A stretch of 64,000 nt of DNA from Fischerella thermalis PCC 7521. Its GTDB lineage: Bacteria > Cyanobacteriota > Cyanobacteriia > Cyanobacteriales > Nostocaceae. Positions 1-8,831 of this stretch are shown here, piece by piece. The position numbers and the translations under genes are program-made. The notes beneath the pieces are model-generated. The model worked only from the letters and a program-made list of their open reading frames with translations, did no database searches and was not told the DNA's origin. The stretch's first letter is position 1. Each line of letters begins with the position of its first letter. The stretch is taken from contig NZ_AJLL01000077.1 in the NCBI RefSeq assembly GCF_000317225.1, positions 1 through 64,000 on the forward strand, written 5' to 3'.

Positions 1-24
1 TCTTCTCTAGTTTGTCAGATACAT

Positions 25-60
25 AAAAAGGCCCCCTCCCAACTGGAGGGGCTTTTGTTT
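25..60. terminator. Strong bidirectional terminator hairpin 3' of the cpc cluster
   Basis: The arms GCCCCCTCC (31-39) and GGAGGGGC (45-52) pair around a 5-base loop. They are flanked by a T-rich run on the right (53-60) and an A run on the left (25-29), so the hairpin can terminate transcripts in both directions. It lies about 260 bases past the cpcG4 stop and is a good candidate for the end of the long leftward phycobilisome transcript. Confidence 0.75.
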
Positions 61-323
61 TAAACGCAGAGTGACGCAGAGTAAACGCAAAGGAACACGG
101 AGTTTTTTTTACAGAGAATTTGCGATGAATTGATGAAACACTCTATCAACTGTGTGCATCTGTGTACCCTGCGGGAAGCCGCTCCGCGTCTACGATTTCA
201 ACCCAAATATAAAATTACTGGGTCTTATTTCCATCTAACGCAATGCTCAGGCACTAAATTAGCAGGGAAACAAGACCCAGTATAAATTTGATGTATTTAC
301 TCCAAGCGATCGCAGTAGGAATT
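61..323. other. Gene-free stretch with dispersed cyanobacterial repeats
   Basis: No coding region is visible. It contains degenerate copies of an ACGCAGAG-type repeat (61-100), seen again near 17620, and a GC-rich GGAAGCCGCTCCGCGTC segment (174-190) of a kind common in Nostocales intergenic DNA. A HIP1-like site (GCGATCGC) is at 307. It is probably the 3' untranslated part of the cpc transcript. Confidence 0.5.
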
Positions 324-1085
324 TTAGCGTCTACTACGATTTGGTACTAAGCTCATGTAATCAAGCTCAGCCGCACGAATGTTTTGCGCGTAGTTGCCCT
401 TAGCATTAATTGAGGCTGCCATATCGGCATACTTACGTGGATCACCTTCTGCCAGTCGCCGTTCTTGGAACTTGCGGCTGTAGAATTTCTCTAAGGTGAA
501 GCGCCAATCTGTGGTAACAGTACCAGCACTTTCTTGGAAATCTTCGCCGTAGCGAGGTGTTACCAAGTTGTGGGGACGATCTACCAAACGCTTACGCTGG
601 TAGGGTACGGTGTTATCACCAAATGCTTCGGTATATTCATCACTATCTAATAAGGCATCAACGAAACCATCAAAACCTTTAGTGGCGATGACAATAGACC
701 AAGCAATTTCTTCTTCTTTGTTGTAAGCAGAACGACCTAAAAAGCGCTTGAGGCAAATGTCTACAAGACGGTAATTATTGTTAACTGAAACAACCAAGCG
801 GTAGAAGGCTTCAGACTTGGCCAAACCACGAATGAAGTCGCGTACAGTCAATGAGCCGTTTTTCAGTTGAGATTCGATGTGCTTTTGGCGGTTGAACTTG
901 AGAATCTCGTGTTCGCTGAAAACTTGGCGATAAGCTGCCCAAATGATGTCTTGCATGTCAGAAAAAGAACTGACATCTTCTAGGCGGTAAATATACGGTG
1001 TATCTTCGTTGAGGTCAGCCTTCCCAAAGCTTTTGACTCGATGATTTTGGCTGCTGGGTTTGTATTCAAGTAATGGCAGTGCCAT
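324..1085 (-). CDS. cpcG4: Phycobilisome rod-core linker CpcG4
   Basis: This 253-residue protein attaches phycocyanin rods to the allophycocyanin core on the stromal face of the thylakoid. It has the CpcG start [17 protein letters not shown], then one phycobilisome linker domain at about residues 20-170 with the family motifs [18 protein letters not shown] and [12 protein letters not shown], and a hydrophilic tail without a membrane segment. I place the start at the ATG at 1085; an in-frame TTG two codons earlier is less likely, because GGGGA lies about 9 bases before this ATG. It is the last gene of the cluster and one of four tandem cpcG paralogues. In Anabaena sp. PCC 7120 the same four-gene order closes the cpc operon. 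The symbol follows position and has not been confirmed by a tree. Confidence 0.93.
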   Translation of the reverse strand: MALPLLEYKPSSQNHRVKSFGKADLNEDTPYIYRLEDVSSFSDMQDIIWAAYRQVFSEHEILKFNRQKHIESQLKNGSLTVRDFIRGLAKSEAFYRLVVSVNNNYRLVDICLKRFLGRSAYNKEEEIAWSIVIATKGFDGFVDALLDSDEYTEAFGDNTVPYQRKRLVDRPHNLVTPRYGEDFQESAGTVTTDWRFTLEKFYSRKFQERRLAEGDPRKYADMAASINAKGNYAQNIRAAELDYMSLVPNRSRR

Positions 1086-1202
1086 TTGCAATTTTCCCCT
1101 TTAATTATCAACAGATTAAACAGAGCTTGCTCTTGAAAACTGAATGAGGTCTGATTTATAAATCAATCCTCTTTCATTTTTTAGTTAAGTTTCTGCATTT
1201 TG

Positions 1203-1937
1203 TTAAAAAGCAGAACTGTTTACAAACCAGTTTAGTATGAGCAAGAAAGCGATTATTCCAGACAGGCCGATAATTACGGCTGATATTGTCCTCCAATCCA
1301 CTTGCTTGGGGTATGGCGATGGAGCCAAAAACCCATACCATTCAGTATGATGTATCCAACTGGTCTGAACAATACCCGCGCGATCGCGATAATCTTCACC
1401 GTAACGCGGGGTAAAGCTGAATGGTCTATCTGTTGACATTCGTTTGCGTTGATAAGGTACGGTATTATCACCAAAAGCTTGTTCGTACTCTTCACTATCA
1501 ATTAACGCATCTACGAATCCTGACCAACCGCGAGTAGCGATTTGAATAGACCAAGCAATTTCTTCTTCTTGATTGTAGGGAGCGCGACCCAACAATCGCT
1601 TTAAACAAATTTCTACCAGCCGATAATTATTATTAGCTGCAACTACTAGCTGATAAAATCGTCCAGATTTTGCCAAACCACGAATAAAATCACGTACCGT
1701 GATGGAGCGATTTTTCAGTTGTGTTTCTAAAGCAATCTGACGATTAAATTGTAAGATTTCCTGTTCGTTAAATACTTGACGATAGGCTGCCCAAATCAGT
1801 TCTGCAATTTCACCACTGGAATTTGTATCTTCGAGACGGTAGATATAAGGACTATCTTCATTTAAATCTGCCGTTCCAAAACTACAAACTCGTTGATTTT
1901 GAGTGGTGGGTTTGTATGTATGTATAGGTAGTGCCAT
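1203..1937 (-). CDS. cpcL: Membrane-anchored rod linker CpcL (CpcG3)
   Basis: This 244-residue CpcG-type linker has a normal N-terminal linker domain (motifs [39 protein letters not shown]). Its C-terminus is a hydrophobic helix of about 20 residues ([18 protein letters not shown]) followed by a short polar end, unlike its three neighbours. In the family, this architecture defines CpcL (CpcG2 of Synechocystis, CpcG3 of Anabaena), which anchors a core-less phycocyanin rod to the thylakoid and feeds photosystem I. The start is the ATG at 1937, preceded by AAGGTG at about 9 bases; an in-frame GTG four codons upstream is less convincing. It sits third in the cpcG series. Its function is inferred from the tail and position. 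Confidence 0.93.
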   Translation of the reverse strand: MALPIHTYKPTTQNQRVCSFGTADLNEDSPYIYRLEDTNSSGEIAELIWAAYRQVFNEQEILQFNRQIALETQLKNRSITVRDFIRGLAKSGRFYQLVVAANNNYRLVEICLKRLLGRAPYNQEEEIAWSIQIATRGWSGFVDALIDSEEYEQAFGDNTVPYQRKRMSTDRPFSFTPRYGEDYRDRAGIVQTSWIHHTEWYGFLAPSPYPKQVDWRTISAVIIGLSGIIAFLLILNWFVNSSAF

Positions 1938-2078
1938 ATTTCCATTCACCTTTTACATAACTTGCCACATTAGAAGGTTGTGAGATTTACACTTTAGAAA
2001 ATTCTCAAAAGCAAACCTTGCAACCTTCTAAACTGTGTGAAACAATGACTGGATTTAGCAGACCCACTCTTAATTTTT

Positions 2079-2140
2079 TGTTGTTAGTTGTTTGTTGTTA
2101 GTTGTTGGTTGTTAACCACTAACTACTAACTACTAACTAC
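2079..2140. repeat. Tandem TTGTTAGTTG / ACTAACTACT hairpin repeat between cpcG2 and cpcL
   Basis: A left arm of tandem GTTGTTAGTTG-type units is followed by a right arm of repeated ACTAACTACT units, so the transcript can fold into a long AU-rich hairpin directly after the cpcG2 stop. This is the same repeat class as in several other spacers of the window. Confidence 0.7.
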
Positions 2141-2146
2141 TTTAGC

Positions 2147-2890
2147 TTAACGCACAGGAAAACTTGCACTAGGACTGATAGAAACAGGGATACCTCGCGG
2201 TTTTTCCTGCCGTGTTGTGTCCGGGATTTGAATGTTGGCAGTGCTAACTGGTGTGTAAGAAACTGTTTTGATATCAATAGACTTCGCCATATCCAAGAAG
2301 TTATTAATATCACCCCATTTATAGCGCTCAGTTTCTTGTTTATCACGCCAGTAATCACCGTAACGAGGTGTTACCAAATTAAATGGTCTGTCTTTAAAAC
2401 GACGGCGTTGGTAGGGAACAGTGTTATCACCAAAATTGATTTGATACTCTTCAGAATCTACTAGAGCATCAACAAAACCGCTAAAACCTTTGGTGGCAAT
2501 TGTAATTGACCAAGCTATTTCTTCGTCTTTGTTGTAGGGCGCACGACCTAAAATGCGTTTGAGAGTAATTTCTACAATGCGGTAGTTAGAGTTTGTCTCT
2601 ACTACTAGACGACGATAAGCTTCTGATTTTGCCAAACCCCGGATGAAGTCACGCACAGTAATTGCCCGATTCTTCAACTGGGATTCTAAATTTTTTTGGC
2701 GATGAAACTGGAGATTTTCGTGTTCGCTAAATATTTGCCGATACCCAGCCCAAATTAATTCTTTGATTTCGCTTTCGGTGGGAGAATCTTCTAGACGATA
2801 AATTCTGGGAGTATCTTCGTTTGGTACTTCGTAACCAGGAACACGCTGGTTTTGAGAACTGGGTTTGTATTGGAGTAGTGGTATTGACAT
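2147..2890 (-). CDS. cpcG2: Phycobilisome rod-core linker CpcG2
   Basis: This 247-residue CpcG linker joins phycocyanin rods to the core. It starts MSIPLLQYKPSSQNQRVPG and carries the linker-domain motifs [30 protein letters not shown] and [18 protein letters not shown] at about residues 20-165. A polar C-terminal extension follows and ends in a Ser/Pro-rich tail; no membrane helix is present. The start ATG at 2890 matches the paralogues. It lies between cpcG1 and cpcL, with repeat-filled spacers on both sides. Numbering by position follows Anabaena sp. PCC 7120. Confidence 0.93.
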   Translation of the reverse strand: MSIPLLQYKPSSQNQRVPGYEVPNEDTPRIYRLEDSPTESEIKELIWAGYRQIFSEHENLQFHRQKNLESQLKNRAITVRDFIRGLAKSEAYRRLVVETNSNYRIVEITLKRILGRAPYNKDEEIAWSITIATKGFSGFVDALVDSEEYQINFGDNTVPYQRRRFKDRPFNLVTPRYGDYWRDKQETERYKWGDINNFLDMAKSIDIKTVSYTPVSTANIQIPDTTRQEKPRGIPVSISPSASFPVR

Positions 2891-2989
2891 TGTTAATTGG
2901 TAATTGGTGATTGGTAATTGGTGATTGGTAATTGGTGATTGGTAATTGGTGATTTCTTATTACCCATTACCCATTACCTATTACCCATT
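2891..2989. repeat. Tandem TTGGTAATTGGTGA repeat with complementary TTACCCATTACC arm
   Basis: About four 14-base units (TTGGTAATTGGTGA) at 2893-2953 are followed by an arm of repeated TTACCCATTACC units at 2959-2989 that can pair with them. The whole cpcG1-cpcG2 spacer is made of this element. The cpcG2 ribosome-binding region must therefore lie within or beside it, which may modulate cpcG2 translation. Confidence 0.75.
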
Positions 2990-2991
2990 TT

Positions 2992-3831
2992 CTAGGTTGT
3001 TTTGTTACCAGGAATGTAACGATAAGGTAAAGCAACTTGTGCGGGTTTTACGGTTGGAGGCGGGGTAGTAGATTCGCGGCTGGTGTCAGGAATCTTGATA
3101 CTAGAGGCAATATTTCTCGCGCGATCGCTTGAGCGTTGATATTCTGCTCCACCTGGTGTGACACTGGCAGCCATTGACAAGAAGTTGGCTGGAATGGCTT
3201 GACGAACTCCTCGTTGCACAGCTTGTCCGGAGCGAACGACTTGATAGAAGGAACGCCCGCCGAGATACTGTTCAATTAAGCGACCGCGCCAGTAATCGCT
3301 GTAGCGGGGGTTGACTAAGTTAAAGGGTCTGTCTTTAAAGCGTCGGCGTTGGAAGGGTACGATGTCGTCACCAAAGTTTTGACGATACTCTTCAGAATCT
3401 ACAATGGCGTCGATAAAACCATGCAATCCTTTGGTCGCAATGACAATTGACCAAGAAATTTGCTCATCTTTACCGTAGGTAGCCCGTCCCAAAAACCGCT
3501 TGAAGCTGATGTCTACTAAACGATAATTAGAATTGGTTTCTGCTACTTCATCACGATAAACATCGGATTTACCCAATCCCCGAATAAAATCTCGGACGTT
3601 AATAGCCCGATTTCTTAACTGCGATTCTAGGAAGGGTTGACGATATTTTTCTAAAATTAGGTGTTCGCTAAATATTTGCCGATAAGCTGCCCAGATGATG
3701 GCATCAATATCAGCATCGGAGGTAGCGTTTGCTAACCGATAGATAGTAGGTGTGTCTTCGCCAGCTACTTCGTAGCCATCGACACGCTGATTTTGGGTAG
3801 TTGGAGTAAATTCAAGTAATGGTATAGGCAT
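2992..3831 (-). CDS. cpcG1: Phycobilisome rod-core linker CpcG1
   Basis: This 279-residue linker is the longest of the four CpcG paralogues. It opens [19 protein letters not shown] and has one linker domain ([48 protein letters not shown]). The C-terminal extension of about 100 residues is rich in Arg, Ser and Pro and soluble in character, as expected for the end that docks on the core. It follows cpcF. The family assignment is firm; how the four paralogues divide the rods among them is not visible in the sequence. Confidence 0.94.
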   Translation of the reverse strand: MPIPLLEFTPTTQNQRVDGYEVAGEDTPTIYRLANATSDADIDAIIWAAYRQIFSEHLILEKYRQPFLESQLRNRAINVRDFIRGLGKSDVYRDEVAETNSNYRLVDISFKRFLGRATYGKDEQISWSIVIATKGLHGFIDAIVDSEEYRQNFGDDIVPFQRRRFKDRPFNLVNPRYSDYWRGRLIEQYLGGRSFYQVVRSGQAVQRGVRQAIPANFLSMAASVTPGGAEYQRSSDRARNIASSIKIPDTSRESTTPPPTVKPAQVALPYRYIPGNKTT

Positions 3832-3870
3832 CTTGAAATTGTTACCTTGTTTTAGGGTTTCGCAGAGACT

Positions 3871-3935
3871 GGTTAATAGTTGTTTGTTGTTTGTTGTTTG
3901 TTATTAACAATTAACAATCAACCACGAACTAACAA
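3871..3935. repeat. GTTTGTTGTTTG / AACAATTAACAATC hairpin repeat between cpcF and cpcG1
   Basis: A T/G-rich arm of repeated TTGTTTGTTG units faces an A/C-rich arm of AACAATTAACAATCAAC units, giving a potential AU-rich stem between the two cistrons. Confidence 0.6.
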
Positions 3936-4553
3936 CTAACCCAATACTTGTTTTTGAGCTAACTGCACGCGGGCTCGAAGTGAGTCTTCGGTATCATTAG
4001 CTAAGATTTCTGCAAATTTTGCTAAAATTTGCTGTTGCAATTCGGGTATTTTTGCTAGACTTTGCAAACCAACAACGGCGGCATAACGAATTGACCAATC
4101 AGGGTCTTGAGAAATAAACATTAGGGTTTGCAATGCTTTTGCTTGCGCTTGTTGGCGTTGTGGGTTTTCCAGTTTGTGAAAACGCAAATTTCCCAAACCT
4201 TTGGCGGCGGCGCGACGAACGCTAGGAGCAAAATCGCTAGCAGCTGATGCTAATAATACATCTAGGGCACGGGGATCTGCGATCGCTGCTAAAGCACGAA
4301 TTGAATAAGCCCGTGCGCCATAGTTGTAGTCGTCAATTTGTTCTAGCAACTGTGGTACTGCTACTTCTCCTAACTGAGTTAATCCAGTTACTGCTGCTAT
4401 TGCTGCGGCTGGATTGTTATAACCAAACACGGCAATTAATGTGGGAATTGCCGCTTCGTCTTGCGCTGCTGCTAATTTTTGTACTGCCGCTATCATTCGT
4501 GCTGGCGAGTCTGCCTCTACTACGGCACGAATTAATTGTTGGGTGTTAGTCAT
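3936..4553 (-). CDS. cpcF: Phycocyanobilin lyase subunit beta CpcF
   Basis: This 205-residue HEAT-repeat protein is built of alpha-helical repeats throughout (for example AAAIAAVTGLTQLGEVAVPQ and the SVRRAAAKGLGNL, WSIRYAAVVGLQSL repeats). With CpcE it forms the heterodimeric lyase that attaches phycocyanobilin to Cys84 of CpcA. The start ATG at 4553 gives MTNTQQLIRAVVEADS. It lies directly after cpcE in transcription order, separated by a repeat element. Paralogy with PecF is clear, but it lacks the His-Cys pair of PecF, in agreement with a simple lyase rather than a lyase-isomerase. Confidence 0.93.
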   Translation of the reverse strand: MTNTQQLIRAVVEADSPARMIAAVQKLAAAQDEAAIPTLIAVFGYNNPAAAIAAVTGLTQLGEVAVPQLLEQIDDYNYGARAYSIRALAAIADPRALDVLLASAASDFAPSVRRAAAKGLGNLRFHKLENPQRQQAQAKALQTLMFISQDPDWSIRYAAVVGLQSLAKIPELQQQILAKFAEILANDTEDSLRARVQLAQKQVLG

Positions 4554-4560
4554 TGGTCAA

Positions 4561-4695
4561 GAGTTAGTAGTTAGTAGTTAGTAGTTAGTAGTAGTGGTTC
4601 TTTGACCAATAACCACTAACCCTTCGGGTTCGTCAGTCGCTCATGGGGGAGACCCCCTGCGTTCCCGTCGCTGACTCACCACTAACCACTAACCA
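4561..4695. repeat. Composite repeat: TTAGTAG tandem units with an inserted GC-rich hairpin
   Basis: A tandem TTAGTAG array (4563-4592) and a matching ACTAACC array (4675-4694) enclose a GC-rich element with GGGGG-AGA-CCCCC at its apex (4646-4658) and partly paired flanks (GTCAGTCGC and TCGCTGAC). It looks like one interspersed element nested in another in the cpcE-cpcF spacer. Confidence 0.65.
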
Positions 4696-4699
4696 ATCA

Positions 4700-5530
4700 C
4701 TACAAAAGTGAATCCATCAAGTTCATTACCCGAATAGCATCCTCAGAAAGAGAGGAAACATCTAACTCCTGTTGAAGTTGATGTTCCAGTAAACCTTTGA
4801 GGGCTATCAGTTTGAAGCTATTTTCGACTTTGGCGTTCGCGATCGCATCTGCTGCTGGTAAATAACCTATGGCACCCAAATCTCCTAAGGCAACGCGGCG
4901 CAATTTTAAGTCGTTGCTGTCCAAAACTTGCACTAAACGCTGTCCATATTTGGCGTCTTGTGTCAGCTGGTACATTGCTCTTGCTGCTGCACACTGCACT
5001 CGTGGTACTGGATGGTCAAGGAAAGGTTCTATTAGGGAAATAGCCTCAGTTGCACCAATAGCTCCCAAGGCTTCTAATACTGCTTCGTAGGGCTGGGTCA
5101 AGTGTGGCCGTCCTGGTACTGGCACGGCTGCTGCTACTCCACCATTGAGCAATTGCATCAGTGCTGGGGCAGCAGCTATGTCTTTTAGTGTTGCTAAGGA
5201 TTGGGCAGCGGCTTCGCGCACATAAAAATCAGAGCATTCCAAGGACTTAATTAAACTTGGTACGGCTCGCATGTCGCCCAATTTTCCTAATGCTCTTGCA
5301 GCATTACGGCGTAGAGGATAGCCGCCCATTTCTGTTCTGTCGGCTTCATCTTCTAATGCCACAATCAGAGCATCTACAACAGCTTGATCCCGGACGCGGT
5401 TTTTACCTAGCCACCAAGCGGCATAATAGCGGAGACTTAAATCTGGAGATTGCAGGTTAGCGATCGCTTGCTCTTTTGTTAAGGGCGGAGCATTTTCGGC
5501 AGAATATGCTTCTGCACTTGGTTCAATCAT
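4700..5530 (-). CDS. cpcE: Phycocyanobilin lyase subunit alpha CpcE
   Basis: This 276-residue HEAT-repeat protein, with CpcF, attaches phycocyanobilin to Cys84 of the phycocyanin alpha subunit. The diagnostic N-terminal segment LRYYAAWWLGKNRV and GGYPLRRNAARALGKLG are present at about residues 35-90, followed by further HEAT units (VQCAAARAMYQLTQDAKYG, LRRVALGDLGAIGYL). I chose the ATG at 5530 (MIEPSAEAYSAENA); an in-frame TTG two codons upstream is possible. Only 16 bases separate it from cpcD, so the two are probably translated together. It is homologous to pecE in the same cluster. Confidence 0.94.
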   Translation of the reverse strand: MIEPSAEAYSAENAPPLTKEQAIANLQSPDLSLRYYAAWWLGKNRVRDQAVVDALIVALEDEADRTEMGGYPLRRNAARALGKLGDMRAVPSLIKSLECSDFYVREAAAQSLATLKDIAAAPALMQLLNGGVAAAVPVPGRPHLTQPYEAVLEALGAIGATEAISLIEPFLDHPVPRVQCAAARAMYQLTQDAKYGQRLVQVLDSNDLKLRRVALGDLGAIGYLPAADAIANAKVENSFKLIALKGLLEHQLQQELDVSSLSEDAIRVMNLMDSLL

Positions 5531-5546
5531 TGCCAAAGCGTTAGTT

Positions 5547-5786
5547 TTATTCCGCTGTCGTTAAAGGCTCGATTTTAACGATTCTGCCGCCCATACGAGT
5601 GATCCGCTGCATTTCTTCATTCATGCGGTTGTATGGCACAGTCATGAATACACTGCCACTGTTGCGGATGTTGTAGTTATTTTTGTCGTTTTCTTCGTTT
5701 TGCCGCAAGCCTACGACTTCATAACGAAACATCCGGCTGTTTGCACTAGAAATGCCATTAGCACCAACTGTGGTTTGACCGAACAT
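5547..5786 (-). CDS. cpcD: Phycocyanin rod-capping linker CpcD
   Basis: This 79-residue small linker terminates the distal end of phycocyanin rods and so sets rod length. It consists of a single CpcD domain: MFRYEVVGLRQ near residue 19, then VFMTVPYNRMNEEMQRITRMGG and IVKIEPL at the C-terminus (listed as separate segments of the same domain). The same fold occurs as the C-terminal domain of CpcC and PecC in this window. It lies between cpcC and cpcE in the canonical order. Confidence 0.94.
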   Translation of the reverse strand: MFGQTTVGANGISSANSRMFRYEVVGLRQNEENDKNNYNIRNSGSVFMTVPYNRMNEEMQRITRMGGRIVKIEPLTTAE

Positions 5787-5827
5787 TTTTGTTAACCTCT
5801 CCTGTAAGATTAGCTTTTGGGCAATTG

Positions 5828-5960
5828 TTAAGGAGTTAGGAGCTAGGAGTTAAGAATTAGGAGTTAAGAATTAGGAGTTTTGAAGTTTATATTTTCTTCA
5901 ACCCATAACTCATAACTCATGACTCATAATTCTTAACCCATAGCTCCTCACTACTAACTT
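5828..5960. repeat. AGGAGTTAAGAATT tandem array with ACTCATAACTC complementary arm (cpcC-cpcD spacer)
   Basis: Three to four units of GGAGTTAAGAATTA (5831-5878) are followed, after a short AT loop, by CATAACTCATAACTC units (5903-5935) and TTAACCCATAGCTCCTC, which together can form a long hairpin. It is followed by an unrelated GC-containing segment near 5965-6000. Confidence 0.65.
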
Positions 5961-6049
5961 TTATACGGGTGTTCGCGCAGCCTCTCCCTTTAGGGAAATG
6001 ACGTTGAGAGAGAAGTATTTGGTATCAAATCGATGAATTACCACCAATC

Positions 6050-6916
6050 TTATGCTGGGGTGACACTAACGATTTTGCCGCCTTGACGGACAATTTGCTG
6101 AATCTTGTCCGAAAGACGCTCGTAAGGTACAACCACGGCGTAGCTACTACGGCGTACGCTGGGGAAGCCAGGATTGCGCTGTCCGGTAACTTCGATGCGA
6201 TAAACGCGATCGCTCTCTCCTACAGCATTTCCCATGTTTTTTCTGGGAGTCACATCCGCGCTTGCACGGTAACTCCAGTTAGCATTGCTACCAGATGGTC
6301 CAACAACTGAGGAAGTGCTATTGGTTGCTAGTTCACGGGCAAGACGAGTTTTAGTGCCTTCTACTTGGGCGCGATCGCTGTTGGCATAACCCCGATACAA
6401 ACGGAACATCCGAGTAAAGCCAGCTGTTTTTTGTCCGGTTTGAATCTCAAAACCGCGATAGTAGGGGACAATGTTGTCGCCGAAGTTATTCAGATATTCA
6501 ATTGAATCTATGTAGGAGTCAATTTCAGTATCGTACCCTTGGTTTTGGTACAAGTCTAAGTGGAAAATCACCTCAGACTCATCGTAGGGAGCGCGACCCA
6601 ATAAATGCTTGTAGTTGAGTTCAATAAACCGGGTTTGGAAGCTGTTGTAGAAAAATTTCTTCTTGTAGAGTTCTGACTTAGCAACGCTACGCACGAACTC
6701 CCGCACTGTCAGGTTCCCGTCCCGCAGGAGTGATTCTGCACTCTTCAAGCGTTCTGATGCCATGATGTAGTCATTACCCAATACTTGCCGATATACGGCT
6801 CGAATTACTGCTTCTACATCATCTCTGCTTGCATTGGGGCGTAACTCAACTTTAGCTGCGCTTGTGCTGCTAAAGGCTTCTGTTCCTAGCCTGGATGCTG
6901 CTGCTGTAATCGGCAT
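6050..6916 (-). CDS. cpcC: Phycocyanin-associated rod linker CpcC
   Basis: This 288-residue rod linker (about 32 kDa) joins phycocyanin hexamers within the rod. An N-terminal phycobilisome linker domain (about residues 20-180; [51 protein letters not shown]) is followed by a flexible Ser/Asn-rich link and a C-terminal CpcD domain (about 232-288; [39 protein letters not shown]). It follows cpcA across a hairpin that probably reduces read-through, in line with the lower amount of linkers than subunits in rods. Confidence 0.94.
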   Translation of the reverse strand: MPITAAASRLGTEAFSSTSAAKVELRPNASRDDVEAVIRAVYRQVLGNDYIMASERLKSAESLLRDGNLTVREFVRSVAKSELYKKKFFYNSFQTRFIELNYKHLLGRAPYDESEVIFHLDLYQNQGYDTEIDSYIDSIEYLNNFGDNIVPYYRGFEIQTGQKTAGFTRMFRLYRGYANSDRAQVEGTKTRLARELATNSTSSVVGPSGSNANWSYRASADVTPRKNMGNAVGESDRVYRIEVTGQRNPGFPSVRRSSYAVVVPYERLSDKIQQIVRQGGKIVSVTPA

Positions 6917-6998
6917 TATTTTCCCCCTATTTATTCACACGCTTAACTTCTGCGTGTCTGAAATAAATATTTTTTTATCAATCCCCAGATAAAACTAT

Positions 6999-7055
6999 GC
7001 CCGGAGCTAGATCCAACTGCTTGGTGATCCCACACAGCTGCATCCCTCTCCGGGC
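6999..7055 (-). terminator. Attenuator hairpin between cpcA and cpcC
   Basis: GCCCGGAG (6999-7006) and CTCCGGGC (7048-7055) are perfect inverted arms with smaller internal pairing. They lie just past the cpcA stop, and a TAGTTTTATC stretch follows on the transcribed strand. Hairpins at this place in cyanobacterial cpc operons are known to make cpcBA transcripts more abundant than the full-length message; the role here is inferred. Confidence 0.65.
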
Positions 7056-7066
7056 CGGATCGCTAT

Positions 7067-7555
7067 CTAGCTAAGAGCGTTGATCGCGTAATCAATGTAG
7101 GTGTTGGCTTCGTTAGCAGCTTGACCACTCAAACCGTGGTTAGCTTTGATGTACTTCAGAGCTTCTACATACCAGCTGGGAGACAATTCAAAAGCACTGT
7201 TGATTTCATCCAAACCAGCAATTAGGTATTCATCCATTGGACCAGTACCACCAGCAACTAGGCAGTAGGTTACCATCCGCAGGTAGTGGCCGATGTCACG
7301 AGCGCACTTTGATTTACCACGAGAATCAGCAGCGTACTGAGGGCCACTCATTTGGGTAGTGTAGGGGAATTTTTGGTATACAGCTTGAGCTGCACCATCA
7401 ATCAAGCGCTGAGCGTTGGAGGTCAAAGCACGAGCAGCTTCCATGCTAGCGGTAGCACGCTCTAAACGACCACGAACAGCCTGAAGTTCGGTGTTGCTGA
7501 GAAAACGTCCTTGGGTATCAGCAGCTGCGATTGCTTCGGTAATGGGTGTTTTCAT
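7067..7555 (-). CDS. cpcA: C-phycocyanin alpha subunit CpcA
   Basis: This 162-residue phycobiliprotein of the globin-like fold carries one phycocyanobilin, absorbs orange-red light and passes energy towards the core. The chromophore-binding Cys84 is in [13 protein letters not shown]. The family ends are intact: [20 protein letters not shown] at the start and [14 protein letters not shown] at the end. It follows cpcB by 78 bases and forms alpha-beta protomers with it. CpcE/CpcF, encoded downstream, are its lyase. The upstream sequence AAGGAGATTTAACATC gives a clear ribosome-binding site. Confidence 0.98.
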   Translation of the reverse strand: MKTPITEAIAAADTQGRFLSNTELQAVRGRLERATASMEAARALTSNAQRLIDGAAQAVYQKFPYTTQMSGPQYAADSRGKSKCARDIGHYLRMVTYCLVAGGTGPMDEYLIAGLDEINSAFELSPSWYVEALKYIKANHGLSGQAANEANTYIDYAINALS

Positions 7556-7633
7556 GATGTTAAATCTCCTTAACGTTTCGTAATTTTTTGCCTGGATACC
7601 TAGCTTTTTGGTTCTGGGCTTTTTTTATGTTTA

Positions 7634-8152
7634 TTACGCAACAGCAGCAGCAGCGCGATCAAAGTAGCTAGCTACTTCAGACATTAACTGACTGCAATCA
7701 CCCTTGGTGATACCATTGGGGTCGTTAGCAATGTTGATCGCAGCTTCTTTCATTTTCTGAACACCAACTGCTACAGAAGAACCGGGAGTTCCCAGAGCTT
7801 GGTAGGTTTCGCGCAAGCCATTTAAGCAACGATCGTCAAGAACGCTTGCGTCACCTGCGAGGATAGCGTAGGTAACATAGCGCAAGATGATTTCCATATC
7901 GCGGAGGCAAGCAGCCATGCGACGGTTGGTGTAAGCGTTTCCACCAGGAGAAATCAATTGAGGTTGCTCTTCAAACAAAGAACGAGCAGCGTTGGTAACG
8001 ATGGTGGAAGCATTGCTGGTGATGCGGTTGACTACATCCAGGCGCTTGTTGCCGTCCTTAACTAGGTTGGTCAGAGCATCGAGTTGCTCGTTGTTCAGAA
8101 ATTCGCCTCTGGAGTCAGCTTGAGAAACCACCTTGGCAAATGCGTCTAACAT
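7634..8152 (-). CDS. cpcB: C-phycocyanin beta subunit CpcB
   Basis: This 172-residue phycobiliprotein carries two phycocyanobilins. Cys82 lies in [12 protein letters not shown] and Cys153 in [11 protein letters not shown], and both are present. Asn72, the residue methylated in beta subunits, is also there (PGGNAYTN). A good ribosome-binding site (AGGAG) lies 8 bases before the ATG at 8152. It is the first gene of the cpc part of the cluster, behind a 680-base leader. Together with CpcA it makes the bulk of the rod. Confidence 0.98.
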   Translation of the reverse strand: MLDAFAKVVSQADSRGEFLNNEQLDALTNLVKDGNKRLDVVNRITSNASTIVTNAARSLFEEQPQLISPGGNAYTNRRMAACLRDMEIILRYVTYAILAGDASVLDDRCLNGLRETYQALGTPGSSVAVGVQKMKEAAINIANDPNGITKGDCSQLMSEVASYFDRAAAAVA

Positions 8153-8831
8153 GGAAGATTCTCCTAATTCCTTAGTTGAGTGCTGTCTTGATTAAAACTG
8201 GAATTGTTTTATCAATTTGGATTGGTCTGTAACAGACGTTAAACAAGGGCGTTTCTCTTTTGCTCTTCACTTTTCTGCTCTGCAAACAGAATCAGAAAAA
8301 TGAGAAACTGGGGTGATTTTATGAGAAACTGGCAAACTTTACGAATTGATTGCCACCTTTAACTTTTGCCTGTTAATTAACCCCTCCAGCTTATGTTTAT
8401 ACAACGCTACAGGGGCATTATTTGTTACAAATTATGAATAAATGAGATATACCAATAAGAAAAGCCTCAAAACCTTTACATGCAAGGACTTTAACTGAGA
8501 AATAGTGCTTTTTTTCTTAACGCTACTTCACAAAACAGCAAGATAAGACGCAACTTTTCTTTGCTTAGATTTTCTTAATTTTTGCTCATTATCTATACGA
8601 AACAACCTATTCAAGTTCTACATGACTTTGATAGATACATCCTTATATGTTAAGAATTTTTAACAAAAAAATTCTAAATATTGCTATTAGTTGCAGAAAT
8701 TTGTCGCCACAGATGAAGATAAGGAGTTGGAAGTAATTGAGTTTTGAAAGCAGAACAAGCAGGAGGAGAGTTGGGGTAGCAAAAAAATTAATTCCTCTCA
8801 TCCTGCTAATTTATATATTTCCAGTCCGTAG
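8153..8831 (-). promoter_or_regulatory. cpcB leader: cpc leader and promoter region, with hairpin 3' of pecF
   Basis: This 680-base AT-rich stretch separates pecF from cpcB and must hold the cpc promoter(s) and a long 5' untranslated leader. Directly after the pecF stop, CTCTCATCCTGCT (8795-8807) pairs with AGCAGGAGGAGAG (8758-8770), giving a long stem with a large loop that could end or process the pec transcript. I cannot assign a specific -10/-35 pair with confidence. Confidence 0.6.

Noticed and set aside
2891-2989. Tandem repeats as a CRISPR array
   Set aside because: Units are 14 bases, directly abutting, and have no unique spacers; a complementary arm follows.
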